A stretch of DNA of 64,000 nt from Emmonsiellopsis sp. PD_33. Taxonomy: Eukaryota > Ascomycota > Eurotiomycetes > Onygenales > Ajellomycetaceae. The position numbers and the translations under genes were made by a program. Position 1 is the first letter of the stretch, and the number at the start of each line of letters is the position of its first letter. The notes under the pieces were generated by a model. The model saw only the letters and a program-made list of their open reading frames with translations, made no database searches and was not told where the DNA came from. The stretch is from positions 1 to 64,000 of the forward strand of contig JANTQF010000147.1 in NCBI GenBank assembly GCA_032988165.1. Direction: 5' to 3'. Shown here in pieces: positions 1-12,377 of this stretch.

Positions 1-110
1 GTGTGATTTACAGTGTGCTTTGCTCATTTTTATTGCATAGATGCGTAGTCAGAGTTGTGGATGTAGAAGGAGGTGAGGACAGCCATGGTTGGGGCGGGCG
101 AGGAGAGGGA

Positions 111-165
111 TGGGAGGGGGGGGGGGGGGGAGGGGGGTGGGGGGGGGGGGGGAAGGGGGGGGGGG

Positions 166-197
<32 letters not shown>
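111..197 (+). repeat. Near-pure G tract with G-quadruplex potential
   Basis: About 87 bases are almost all G, broken only by a few A or T, and end in 29 consecutive G at 169-197. Many runs of three or more G with tiny loops meet the usual G-quadruplex pattern on the plus strand. Homopolymers this long are unstable and hard to sequence, so the exact length may not be reliable. Confidence 0.9.
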
Positions 198-3100
198 TGC
201 AAGCAATCCACACGGCCTCAGTGGAAAAAGAGCAGAAATAAGGTTGTCATGGTAAGGCAGACATACATACATACATACATTGCGCACGGGGGCAAGGAAA
301 ATGCAAGAACAGGGACTGGACGGGATAAGAATTAGCATCTCGACATCTGCCATCGGGCTATGCGTCATCGGACGGAAAACACGGGGGTCGGCTAATTCCT
401 GTCCATTATTATTAGGCGGCAGAGTCTCGACACGAAAAAACCAAGAAGATGGAAAGAAAGAAAAAACGCAAAATACAAATGCGTAGGCGGAGATGGAGAT
501 GGAGATGGAGGGATGGACATCATGGATACGTGTCGGAGCAAGAGGAATTAAAACGGGCTAAATATGTAGGAAGTAGGCAGTGTAGAAGAGACTGAAACCA
601 GCAGAGCAATCGATAAAAGTAACTATTATTAGGCAGACGAGATGCAGAGCCCAATGATAGCTGCGGATTTTGCCTCACCTCGTGCCCAGTTCCCCATAAT
701 TATTAACAGTCATCGTCGTCGTCGTCGTTGTTGTCCTGCCAGGCCCAGTTGTCATCGAGGTGTAGCATGGTATGTATGGAAAAGCAAAGCTAGATAGAGA
801 GCGAATAAAATCCAATTTTTCTTTTCGCGCCTAAATACACACATCCTGCTAATCTGATGGCAAAAAATGCTTGCCGCTGTTGTACACGCAAAGCTTTAAT
901 AAAAAGAAAGAAAATCTAAAAAAGCTAATGAAAAATAAAAAGGTGAAATTCTTTCGTACATGTCTCAGATTAAAAAAAAACAGAGGAAAAGAGAAGGGAA
1001 AAAATATCAGGAAATTAGGAAATGGGGTATGTGTAAGAGAAGCAAAGCAAACAAAGACAGTAAAAGTAAAATAGTAAAATAAAATAAAAACACATCAAGA
1101 ATGATAAGGACCGCGAAGTCGGAAATCTAGGTCTTTGGTGTATCTCCCATAGTTCGTGAAAAAAGAAAAGATGTTTGTTGCCCCCGTCTATTTTTGTAAC
1201 GCCGGATAAAACAAAAGAGAATCAACGCAGAAGGAAATCAAAAGTATTAGGAAAGCGGTAATTAAGGGAATAAGTAGGGTAACCAAAAAACAAACCAGTA
1301 GGAAATCACCATGTCCGCGCCATTTTTGGAGAAAAAACTCAAGGAAAAAATCGCAAAAATCGAAGAAACTCGGGTATGTGTAAGGTCATGACCACGATCG
1401 AACAAAAACGAAGGCTCGGGGAAGTCCGTCCTTGGGGGGGATATCGCTAGCGAATCGCAAAACTGAAGCAACGATAACGAGATAGAGATAGTGCGCATGG
1501 TAACGAAAAAAGTCGACGGTCGTAGTTGGTATTGGTACAGAAGAACCGGGTTACGGTATTATTAAAAAAGTTGTAATGCGGTTGGAAAAGTATCATTGCG
1601 TTTGACTGGGCGTTTTTCGCTCGCGTATGGTCAAGATGCAGGAGAAGCTGAGAAAAGGTTGTCGTTCTGGGGCGGATGTGTTGTTCGAATGGAGCAGGGA
1701 TGAAGAGAGGGACGAGTCGGATTCATCCAACACTGGCGAATCTCCGATTATGCGTTTTGCCCCTATCGGACGGCGCGGCCAGGCACTGTTCGAAACGGGG
1801 GTGAGGCGAACGTGGAGAGGGAGATTCATAGTGGTCAAATGTATGACTCGGAGCCGGATTGACAGGTCATCGGGGTTTAGGAGGTGGTTGCGGCTTGGGC
1901 ACGCCGGTGGTATCATAAGCTCCTCGACCCATGTTTGTAGCGGACGAATTTCTAAGAATCATGAGAGGATGTCTATGGAGAGGGATTTTGATTAGCTCCA
2001 TTGTCCGTACACAATATAGGTTTGAGAAATTTGCGGGAATTGGATTGAGGGAAGACAAGGTTTGAGAGATGAACTGGTTCCAACGGGAAGTATATATAAC
2101 CCCAAAGTGACAAAGAAAACTAAAATGAATAGAAACAGCCCCCAAGATAGGCCAACCAAAAAAAAAAAAAAGAAAAAAAAAAAGAAGACCCTTGCAGAAT
2201 GTAGAAAAATGACGACTTACGTTCGGAAAGCAGCACTGAAACCGCTCAAGTGTATTCGACTGCTCGTCAACAGCACAGTCACGGCTGCAGCGGCCCGACC
2301 AGGGTATGTCCAGGAGGCAGAATCGACACTGGCGAAGAGTGCGACGAGAGATATGGAATATGGTACACTCCACCGGATAGCGCCGTCCAACGTCGTATGT
2401 TCTAAAAAGGTCGGTTCTGGGCGAACGAAGACACCGGATGCGCTCAATAATTCCAAAAACGCAAGCACGTATTCAACCGTCCTCCTTTTGTCTGACAGCA
2501 GTCTGGTTCGCTTTGTTCTGGAATTTTCCTCGAACGGGCGGCAAATGAGATGGTGTTCTTTTTGGTTAAGATATCGTGAGAAGAGATAGGAGGTAGAAGC
2601 CGAGGCACCGGCAGTAAGCTGGAGGTTCGTGTGGAGCGGAAGAGGAATTAAGGGTTGTTAGGATAGGAGCGGGAGCAAGCGAGGACCAGGACGAGGAAAT
2701 AGAGAGGAGGAGGAAGGAAGGACAGCTTAAGCCGCAGATGCCAGGACGGAGGGATGGAGGAGATGGAGGAGACGGAGAACGAGAAGAAGAAAAAAGATGC
2801 ACAGGAGGCCATCGCATATTAATATAAGCACGCTACAGAGTTACAGCTAGCTCACTACCAGGGCTAGGGATGCGCCAGCCCAGTCAGAAGAAGAAAAGAA
2901 CGAACAGTACGGAGCACAGAGTCCGATCGTAGATGGAGCCCCCTTTTCCTGGTTAGGGCTAATATATTTTCTGTTTCTTTGTATGGAACCGTCTGCCGGG
3001 GAAGCAAATAATGGTGTGGGTACCAGGCTGGGCCATCGTTTTTTCAATACACGCAGCGGCGGCAGCGGGTATTTTGCAGATTGAATGGCGGCCAGAATAC

Positions 3101-6100
3101 TCCGTACGGACGGCGCAATACGGCGCCTCGTTCGTTCTCCACAGGGCAGAGACAGCCGGCTGCTGTAGCTCGTCCCAGCAACCCGGCACAGCTAGCAGCA
3201 GTCACAAAAGCCATCCCCAAAACGAATGACAATCAGCAGTCATATTCTCATATTCTGCATTCTTCTACTTATTATTCTCCTCCGTGGCCTGGATGTTGGG
3301 AATGCGAGAAATGAGACCAATCCGATCCTGTTTTCATACTTATTTTTTTTTTCTCAGCCAACCTCCCCTGCCAGAAAAAATATCACATCCAGCACTAGCA
3401 AAAGTGCCTTCATGGATGGATTCCGCCATTACCCCATGCATACCGGTTTTTTTCCTTTCTAGTTGTTCTGCTAGTTCGTTCTAGAGAAAACTAGATGAGA
3501 GTGGGGGTGGTGATGAGCTAACTAGCTAAAATTCGTCGGGGCAAAGCCGGGAGCCCTTGTTAGGCCGAAGTTTCGTATGTTAGCGGCCTTGTGCTTTAGC
3601 AGGGCACTGGAGCGGCCACACTCGGGGACAAAAGGTGTGTTTCAACTTTCTTGCCATCGTGGGATGTGATGTGGTGGCTGCCGCTGGCACGCCTGCGCGG
3701 GAAATAGGCCGGATGCAACGAATGATCTCTTGTCATCCATGCCCTTCTGACTGCGGGCCTGTGAGATCGCATTTCACACACATCATGCGGTTCTTTGCAT
3801 CTGGTAGGACAGGTACAGTCTCGTATATAAATATAAAAATAATCCAAGTTCGACCAACCCATGCTCTCCTGGGCTGGGAGCGTTTAATCACGGCTGGCAA
3901 GTGGTACCAAACAACCTCGCGAACTGGCCCACGGGGTGTGATCAGGAAACCCGGTGTCTAGACAGTGCTGTAACGGGATGACTTCTTGCTGCCATCTCTC
4001 AATATGACTTGTCCTGTACAACCTGCTTTAACCGGGAGTGATGTAGAAGAAATGATGGATGCGTCCTGGGAAGATCGATCCAGCCCGTCTCTGAACGAGC
4101 ATGGCAAAAACCTTGCTCTATTCAGCTGAAGTCACTGTGAACCCGAGGTGGTTGATCAGGAATCATGTCAAGCTTTTTGGTTTTGGCAGTGAAAGGACAG
4201 CTTGCAAGGTGAGATCCTTTCACGCAAAGTTAATCTGCGCCAGCCGAAAAAGCAAGGAGAGAACTACTAGGCGCGGCGTTTGGTGTCAGGAACAGGATAG
4301 GCCCAAACCAAGATTTCTTGCACAGCGGGTTGAAACCTGTTGTTGAATCCAACCAAGGGGTTAGTTGTTATTACGGAGTACTCGTCTCGCGTAATATTCA
4401 AGCAAGGTAGGCCGCCAGCCATCAATCATAACGTGCTGAGAAAAAAACCGATGGTATTGAAATATCGCCGTCGAAACGGCCCCGACTGTGTACCGCCCTC
4501 GGCCAACAAACTTGAGGTAACAGAATGCCGCAAACATGTTGGCCCATTCAAGGATGCCTCGATAGCCAGAAATGGAAAAATATCAAACCTCGCTCAACAA
4601 CCGGCTTTGTGGCTGGTTGATGCATGGCCAAGCGTCTATTGCTCTTCTATCCCTATGGCAGTTTCAGCCCGATGCACGTCGCTTACAGGGAGGATTTTAT
4701 GTCACCACACACAGATGATGTCGAGGCAGGCATAAAGGAGGAGACAGAGTAATAAAGAGAGAATAGATGCAAGAAAAAGGAAGACTGGGTTAGGATAAGG
4801 TGAAAGAAATGAATTTAATAGAACTAAATTATGCACACAGTGTTTCGCAGAACAATGAGGATATAAATAATGAATGTGTTGGGCCTCTCATCAAAGTCTG
4901 AAACTGACAAAGAATTGAGAATGTCACAGCTGGTTATTTAAAGATGGCCTTTGTTGACTTTTCCAAAGATCTCTACCCCAGATGCCCCGAGTTAGAGTAT
5001 GTATGGATTATGGGATACTCCGTACATGGGGCCGTGGTTGCTTTCAACCAAACACAAAGTGCTTTCACATCCTCGCCGCATTGACAATCCTTTCCTCAGA
5101 TATATATCCAACCACCGTGAATGGGCAGCATGATTTCCTAGGACTTCGGCATATATCCGGAACAGAGCGATCTCATGCCCTTTAAATCAGCTAACGGAAG
5201 AGCGGGAATTAAAAATTGCCAGTCATGTCCAATCGGAACTGTCCAATCTCTTTCCAGAACATTGATCAAGCATCTGGAGATAGTGGACGCAGTGTCAACT
5301 TTCCACGTGGCGGATGCATAACCCATATGTATGTCGGTGTTCCTGGCATATACCTAACTATTTCACACCCTCGGAAACCGATCTGGCCCCCTGGGCCCTT
5401 GGAGCACGGTGACGCATAGTTACCGTCGTACGCCGTTCTCTGACAAAGCTGTTTCAGAGACACTCTTGCGTCGCGGCAATATGGGGTGCGGGCTTTGAAG
5501 TTTGCTCTCCTCCATTAGCGCCCCCAGCCTTCTGCTCCTAACAGCATATCCGACTTTTTTTCCCACCCACTGTTTCATCATGCTTGCTCTCAGAGCCGAA
5601 ACAACTGCCTCAAGCCTCTAGGTCCCGGAAATGACCACCCCAAGTCTCAAGCGCGTTTTGATCCTGTGCCATCCCTTGTCCCTGGAGCCAATTCCTTGTC
5701 CAAAACTGACTCATTAATTAGCGCCCATGTCAGGTCACTGATGAAGCCAGCTCGGCCCGCAAAGCTCGCCTTCAATTCGTGGCTTTACTACTCATCAACT
5801 GCTCCTCGACAGGGGAAAAACGCCACGGAACTGGATACGAGATGGATTCTGCAGCGGGCAAGAAAACGGTTTCTCGACATATGTCATTGGGAGAAGTTGG
5901 ACATGCAGCCTGAAGGCCGCAGCAAATGGTCCCCAGATATCCAAACTTCTGCCCACGTTGCAACAGCGATCCATGACCCGGCCAAATTCGCTTTTATCCA
6001 CCTCGCGTGTGGTCCGGCAAAAGCTAGAAATGCGCTAGAAGCCTCTATTCCTTCTGGACAGGGGAAACCCCAGACTAGTCACTAGACCATCAATAATTTT

Positions 6101-8444
6101 CAATCTGGATTTTTTTCTTTTCATGTGGATATGGATCCGGACGCCTGTGTCAGGGTAACGATGGGATGGTCTTGGGCGAAATATTACCGCTCTCAACGAA
6201 ATTCTGCTGACGAAAAGCGTTTACAGTTTGTAACTAAACGTATCGTTTCATTACGCCTGCCAGAGAAACATGTGGCAGGAAATACCACTCCACTGATTCC
6301 CGGTAGGTGGGAATCTTCCATGTCATGGTCACTCTCAAACCCATCCATTTCCTTGGATCAGGCCCGCGGCCCGTTGACGCAGCATCCGTTGGCCAAACCT
6401 TGTCAACGGCGTTAAATTAGCGTGTGGGTTTTTCTTCACTTTGTCAAGGCTGGGGAATTATTGGGCATTTCGCTTGATGGCTGGCTAACGAGTTTCTCAA
6501 GGCTAAAAGAAAGAGAACAGATGGTTTCATACTCCCTTATGGCCGGGAGAGAGAGAGACCTGTTATTGAACTTTCAGTAGTTACTGTGTTACCGGGCCAT
6601 ATTTTTATATTGTGCTCGCCTATGTCCATTCTCTGTTCGCAATATGGGGAAAGCTGCCAACTTGCCGCCTACTAGTGCTGCCCAGAGGCTAGAGCTGTCC
6701 TCCCCGTTTGCGACTATCATCAGAGGATCCTCTCGGGCAGGGGCTATCCTTGGCTGGAGCGGGAGCCACAGGCCCACAGCTGCCTAGGCAACGGATGCAT
6801 TATGCACACGCGAGATTGACCACGCGAGCGGGAAGTGTCTCTCCGGTCGAGATCAAAATAACATGCCGTTCATTATTCGTGTTCCCAACCTCCCGATTTC
6901 TGAAGATACCCAAGCTTTGGGGGGAATTAACAAATGAGCTGCGATAGGTACGTCACCCAAAAAATCAAGGAACGCCTATCATGAAACAGATCGTGGATTG
7001 ATTTTCAAGCTGTCGGTCAAGCTACGACAGAATGCCCCCTAGATTGTCATCCAAATACATCATTATTCCAACAACCTCAAGGTAATAAGTTGAGTCTTGA
7101 CATCAGCGAACATCAACGGCTCCATCCTTCCACAAACAAGCGAGCTGCCTGGCCACAAAAGTCTTGGATGTTGGACGTCGATCGGGCCATGCCGCGTGGG
7201 TCTCCACGGACGCCTCCCACAACAGCTCTGTCATGGGTAGCTCCAGCAAAGCTGCACCCGTCAACAAGCAAAAATCATAGGAAGCTTTCCGCTAGGTGGG
7301 AAGCTCATGGATCCATTTTATCCAGCTTCTCTGCGCTAATGCAGTGGAAAAATGCAAATGCACGTACGTATGCTTTGCTTATCCCCCCGTTTTCTTTTTT
7401 GTTGAGAATTGATTGAAATTTGTAGGGAAAAAAAAACTCTCTCCTGCAAGATGAGGATCAGCGCAGACGCGGAATCACGTGCTTTCTGCAAATCTTGGTC
7501 GTGAAACGGAAAGGTTCCAGAACTTCGGCTGCATAAACTTTGTTCCAAGCTCGCTGGCACGAAATGCAGAGTGTGGCTCACCTTTTTCATTTCCGAAACC
7601 TTAAACGAATAACGATACCACAGAGTAACATGGTGGACATGGCAGTGGCATCACAAAAAAACTTGTCGTGGACTCCTATATCGAAAAGTCACCGTATTCT
7701 TTCTTCTGAGATTTTCTGTACGCGGAAAAGAAAAACGCGCACATTTGATTTCCTTTCCCACCACACAGCTCTCCCTTGCGGCAGAAACTGACCGAAATTA
7801 TACATACACTCAGAGTGATTCTTGAACGAACGTTGGCATTTGGTATTGATAACAGCTGCTCTGGAGAGGAACTGATTTGAAAGCGTAACTATGGTAAATA
7901 CCGGTGTCTATTCCTCCAAAAGCAACACGCGTGGCCTCTCCTGGCCTTTTTATATTTTTATTTCCTTGTTTTTAACTAGGGTGGTAACTCCAGCGTAATT
8001 AATTGGATTAGTATGGTATTATTTTTTTTTTTTTTTGCAAAAAGGATTGCGTGGGATAGTTACCAAATTACCGCCATCGTTTTCTTACCTCCCCCCTTGT
8101 AATGGGTTATTATTATCATACCTGTGATCCTCCCTCTTGCTCTTGAGACAAAAAAAAAAGTAAGAAAGAAAGAAAGAAAAAGAAAAGAAAAGAGGAACCA
8201 CTGATCCGGACCCAAGGCCCAAGGGCCAACGGTGGTTCGTTTCTTTAGCTATCAATCTATCTATCTATCCATCCGTCGATGATCGACTTCCAACATCCAC
8301 CCGGACCACACCCTTCGACTGGAGTCTGGTACTTCAGCCAGCCGTTTCCACGAACCGCGGAACCGGGTTCGGCAAGCGGGTTTCAATTCCAATGCATCGA
8401 ACCAACCAACGCCAAGTTCCAACCCTAATAAGGAGTCAGAGAGT

Positions 8445-8467
8445 TTTTTTTTTTTTTTTTTTTTTTT
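8445..8467. repeat. T23 homopolymer
   Basis: There are 23 consecutive T on the plus strand, about 200 bp after a short TCTA microsatellite. It is a low-complexity tract in a region without a recognised gene. Confidence 0.95.
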
Positions 8468-11400
8468 GTGAGATAGATCTAGCAGGGAACGAGAATTGAA
8501 ACAGCTGTGATTCCGAAAAGAAAAGAAGTTTACCATGTGCCAAGCCATTGAAGTTAAAGTGACGAGGGGGGGGTTCATCTAACTTAAGATTCATGTCGTT
8601 CCCCCCCTTGATTCCGACGCAACTGCCAACAGACCGTCTTCAAGTTTCAACCTTCCTTCCCACCTCACTACCACAAACCAGGTTCCCACTGACTACCGCG
8701 GATAGATGTTATTTATTTTCGATCCGTTCCGTTCCCACTTCCCTTTCCCTCCCCGGCGGGTCCTATTGCCGAACTATCTATCCGTAGAGTCGACCATCCA
8801 TAGATAGCAAAGCCCCCCGCGCACCAGGCGGACGGGAAGGTTTAGGTTGGTTTAGTGTTTGATTGTTTTATCTTGAGACTTTCACTTGGGCCTGCCTGGC
8901 CTGGAGGCTGTGCGTGAATAGCTCGTAGGCAATCGCTGCGTAGTTTCATTGCAAATTTGGTTGATAGTACAGTCCCCGACGTGCTGGGCCCGTGGGAGTG
9001 GGATGGGTTGGGCGGGAGTATTTTTTTTTCTATCAGTTGGACGGGATGGGATCCGATTGACTCTCATCAGTCTCACGGTGGTTTTTTTCTTTCTTTTTTT
9101 TTGCAAGTCAGGGAGTGTTGGTGGGGTTGGCTGGCGTCTTGTTTTGTTGGGGGATCTGGATCTGTGGCTGGCGCGGGAATCGAGCGCCTCGCCCTAGGAG
9201 AAGGAAGGGGGAGGTTGTTTGGTTTCTTGACTTGATATTTCCTATCGGATTGGTATTGATCTATGTAATGTACATACATACAAATTGATGTTTGGTGGGA
9301 TGCATCTCCAGTCTGGGGGGGGTTGCAAAGGATGAGTTGTATCAAGATAAAAGGGGTGAGATATAAATCCAAGTCTCTGGGATGTTCCACCGTTTCCTGG
9401 TGTTTAGGGGCAGGAGTGATGGTATTGGCTCCGTGAGGCTGCGCATCTCGATCCCGACAGATCATAGGGCTCAGATACATTTATTGGTTCTTCAGCTTCG
9501 GGCTAGGAGCGGACCTGGTCTTGGTTTGCGGATAGATGGAAACCCACGTACCAAGTATGCGTACACATGGGCAACAAACAGGGACCCTCCCGTCAACGCC
9601 TTGGAATTTTGCAGAGGGTCAAATTGTCAATGTTATGGAGCAGTTGAGGCCATTGGACGGGCTATATCCACTAATCCCCGGGGCAAGTCGCTGGTGATCC
9701 GAATGGCTCCAACAACGGGAGCGCTAGCCGCCCAGTCCATGGCGAGAACTGTGAGAACCCAGGAGCTTTCGGGCGAACCATTCAATTGGGAACAATCCGG
9801 GTGGACATATCAACTTTTCATGCCCTCCGCTGTTGCTCGAGAGACTAACGGGTCCAGGCCCTTTCCTCCAGATTGACGCCTCTGCACGGATTTACATGTC
9901 AAATACACCAGGATGATTGGAATTTTGCACTGGCCTTCAAAAAGTCCACTCTCAGTCTCTCGACCATAGCGTCCCGCCGAGCCATTTCCAGTGGGATCCA
10001 TCGCCATGGACACAGGACCAGACTACTGCAAGCCGCTCGCGCCATTGGGGCCTCTGCGGCGAGTTTATTGGCAACTCGACCGCATTCCCGCCGTTGCATT
10101 AGGCCACTTTTCGACAGGTACGCCAAACGGTGACGGTTCGGCTGGTCAATCTTCAGGCTAGGGCAGTTCCCCGAAATTGGATCGTTGAATCCTTCGCAAC
10201 GCGTGGGCATGTGGGGTTTTCTTTCCATGGCCAGACTGTTTGGTGGTGGAGAGATCGGGAGACGTTGGGGCTTGCTTGGTGGAGTGTTCTTCTCAACGTC
10301 GACCAACCCTGGAGAAGAGGCGAGGAAATCGATATAAATTGCGAGTCACCAAACTATTACAGATGGCAGCCGGACTCGAAGAGGATTCCTTCCTGCGTTT
10401 CTTGCAAAACTGCCGGTTGTTCCTAGCTAGCAAATGCCCACAATCGCGCCCGCGCTTAGAGGATAGAGAGGATGAGATCATCCGCGCTATTGGTTTGTAT
10501 TCTGGTTTCCTCGCGAAATCTCCAGTTCATGCGCTGGGGGAAGACATTTCAAGTTCTTCAGGGAGTGACGGTTATTGGTGGAGTGGCTCTAGTTTCACTT
10601 TTCCGGACCCCGAAAGACTTCATATCACCTCTGAGGCTATCGCCATAGGCCATTGAACCATAACGCAAGTCTAGGTCTCCATACATACCCGTACCGCGGC
10701 TATCAGGCGCCTGTATCGTTCGTCCCATCTCCATTTGAAAATGTGCGCCAACAATCAGCTTTCCACCGCACATTCCCTCCGTCCCTTTCGAACAAAGGGC
10801 CCTCGATCAGTAAAGCCCTGAGATCAAAGTTCTTTATACGCCTTTTCCTACGCCGTGTCTCCCATTTGTTTCTCAAATTTCTCATGCGAGGCTCTCGAGA
10901 TGCATAACTCGATTAAGAGCATCATTTGCATCTTATGAATACCACATATCTTCGTTTGAATATGTGGACTGCGTGGCGCAGACGTCCGTTCATATCCTAC
11001 TTCTGTGGTCGACATTGTGCATTCTGAACAAACGGTGCCTGCACCAACAGGCAAAGTTTGTTCCGCCGTTTTTTGGTCCACTTTCTTTATCGCCTTTCTG
11101 GTTCATCGTGGGGATTTCCGCGCCGTAGCCTGGAGCCACAGGTTCCCAGGTTGGAGCCGCGCTGATCACGACAAAGAAACTTTAATGTTTGTTTTGTTGA
11201 AAGAAAACCGGGGTAGCCGTTTCTACGAACCGTTTGCCCTGCCATTCAGACTCCATTGTGCGTTTGGCTTTCCCCCTCGTTTGCTTCTGGCCAATGACAA
11301 TTTTCGAATCCCGCATCCCACCCTTATTTTATGTTGGAAGCCGTGCCCATCGTCCTTGAATGTCCTGATCGCAGCCAAGGGTTTAAAACGACGCTGCAAT

Positions 11401-11778
11401 GCACTCAGTCATGGTATCAACTCAACACCCCCCCTTCCAATCGATCTGCCACAATTGCATTAAAGGAGCAAACAATTGAGGGGATGAAAACCCTTACTAT
11501 TCTTTGTTGAGTTTAGAAATGACAAGTCAACTTTATTCTCGGGGTGGCTTTGAGGGCGCCCGCGTCAAAGCGCACCGAGAACAAGCCGAGTGGATAGGGG
11601 AAACCGAGAATGGTGCGGGTATGTAGGTTCAACCGTTCCTGCACAGTTTCCCGTGATTGCCCCCAACCGAAATCCCGAGATTTATCATCTCTGGGCCTAT
11701 TGAAATAGTAATAAAGGAATTTTTTTCTTCCACTCAGAAAAACAGACGTGGATTTGTTTTCTTTTTGCCTTTTTTTTC

Positions 11779-11802
11779 AAAAAAAAAAAAAAAAAAAAAA
11801 AA
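11779..11802. repeat. A24 homopolymer
   Basis: There are 24 consecutive A, preceded by a T-rich stretch ending in C. The T-run and A-run could pair as a simple hairpin, but no retroposon-like body is visible beside the A tract. Confidence 0.95.
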
Positions 11803-12377
11803 GTAAGAAAGAAAACCCGTTTCTTGATTGATCAATAGCAAACGAAAACAGGACAATAAAGAAGAAAAAAATGTGCCGCATGCCGCCAATGGGGCACATG
11901 GAAAAATTTGAAAGAATATCTAGTTCGTACCGATCGATTTCCAATTTTCTCTCCTGTTCGGTTCGTTCGAAAATGCAAGATCCGATCGATCTCATCTACA
12001 TTAGCGGTCGATCTAGATCTGAGATCTATGTATCATTTATTATCAATCTGATATCTGCTCAACTAAAATCAAAACGGCCTCGGCATACCATACCCGAGAA
12101 CCTGTGGACGGGTAGTATATATGGACGAACAGCAGTAAACTTAGACTTAGGTGACACAAACAAATCCCTGCATATGCTGTCAGTCACGAGGAGGACGCGC
12201 CGGGGTTCATTTGTTGAATATAGACGACTGTTGCCTCGAGCAGAATGAATTGTAGCACAACTATCCAATATGTAGATATGAAGAATATTGATAATTAGGT
12301 TTGTCCTTGGATGTTGATAAGCGGATATATATATCAACATATTCAAATATTTTGTTCATATCAACGGAGAAAACAAT

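Larger units (their letters stand above)
1..12377. other. Gene-poor 12.4 kb region, no supported CDS
   Basis: I find no reading frame here that looks like a protein. The longest open frames (for example 175 codons at 2062-2589, 164 at 9382-9876, 152 at 11005-11463) have low-complexity or unstructured composition and show no recognisable domain. I also found no tRNA or rRNA. The stretch holds many homopolymers and microsatellites: a G tract at 111-197, (TCG)n near 713-729, AAGA-type repeats near 8159-8195, TCTA repeats near 8248-8272, T23 at 8445-8467 and A24 at 11779-11802. CpG is present at ordinary frequency, unlike the right end of the window. It may be the long upstream region of a gene beyond the left edge, or may hold non-coding transcripts; the sequence does not decide this. 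Confidence 0.6.

Noticed and set aside
3..368. Overlapping open frames of poly-Gly and poly-Pro
   Set aside because: They are translations of the G tract on both strands, with no natural start or domain.
1867..2373. 168-codon minus frame with a Phe run
   Set aside because: It spans an A/T-rich homopolymer region, has no domain, and overlaps a similar-sized plus frame.
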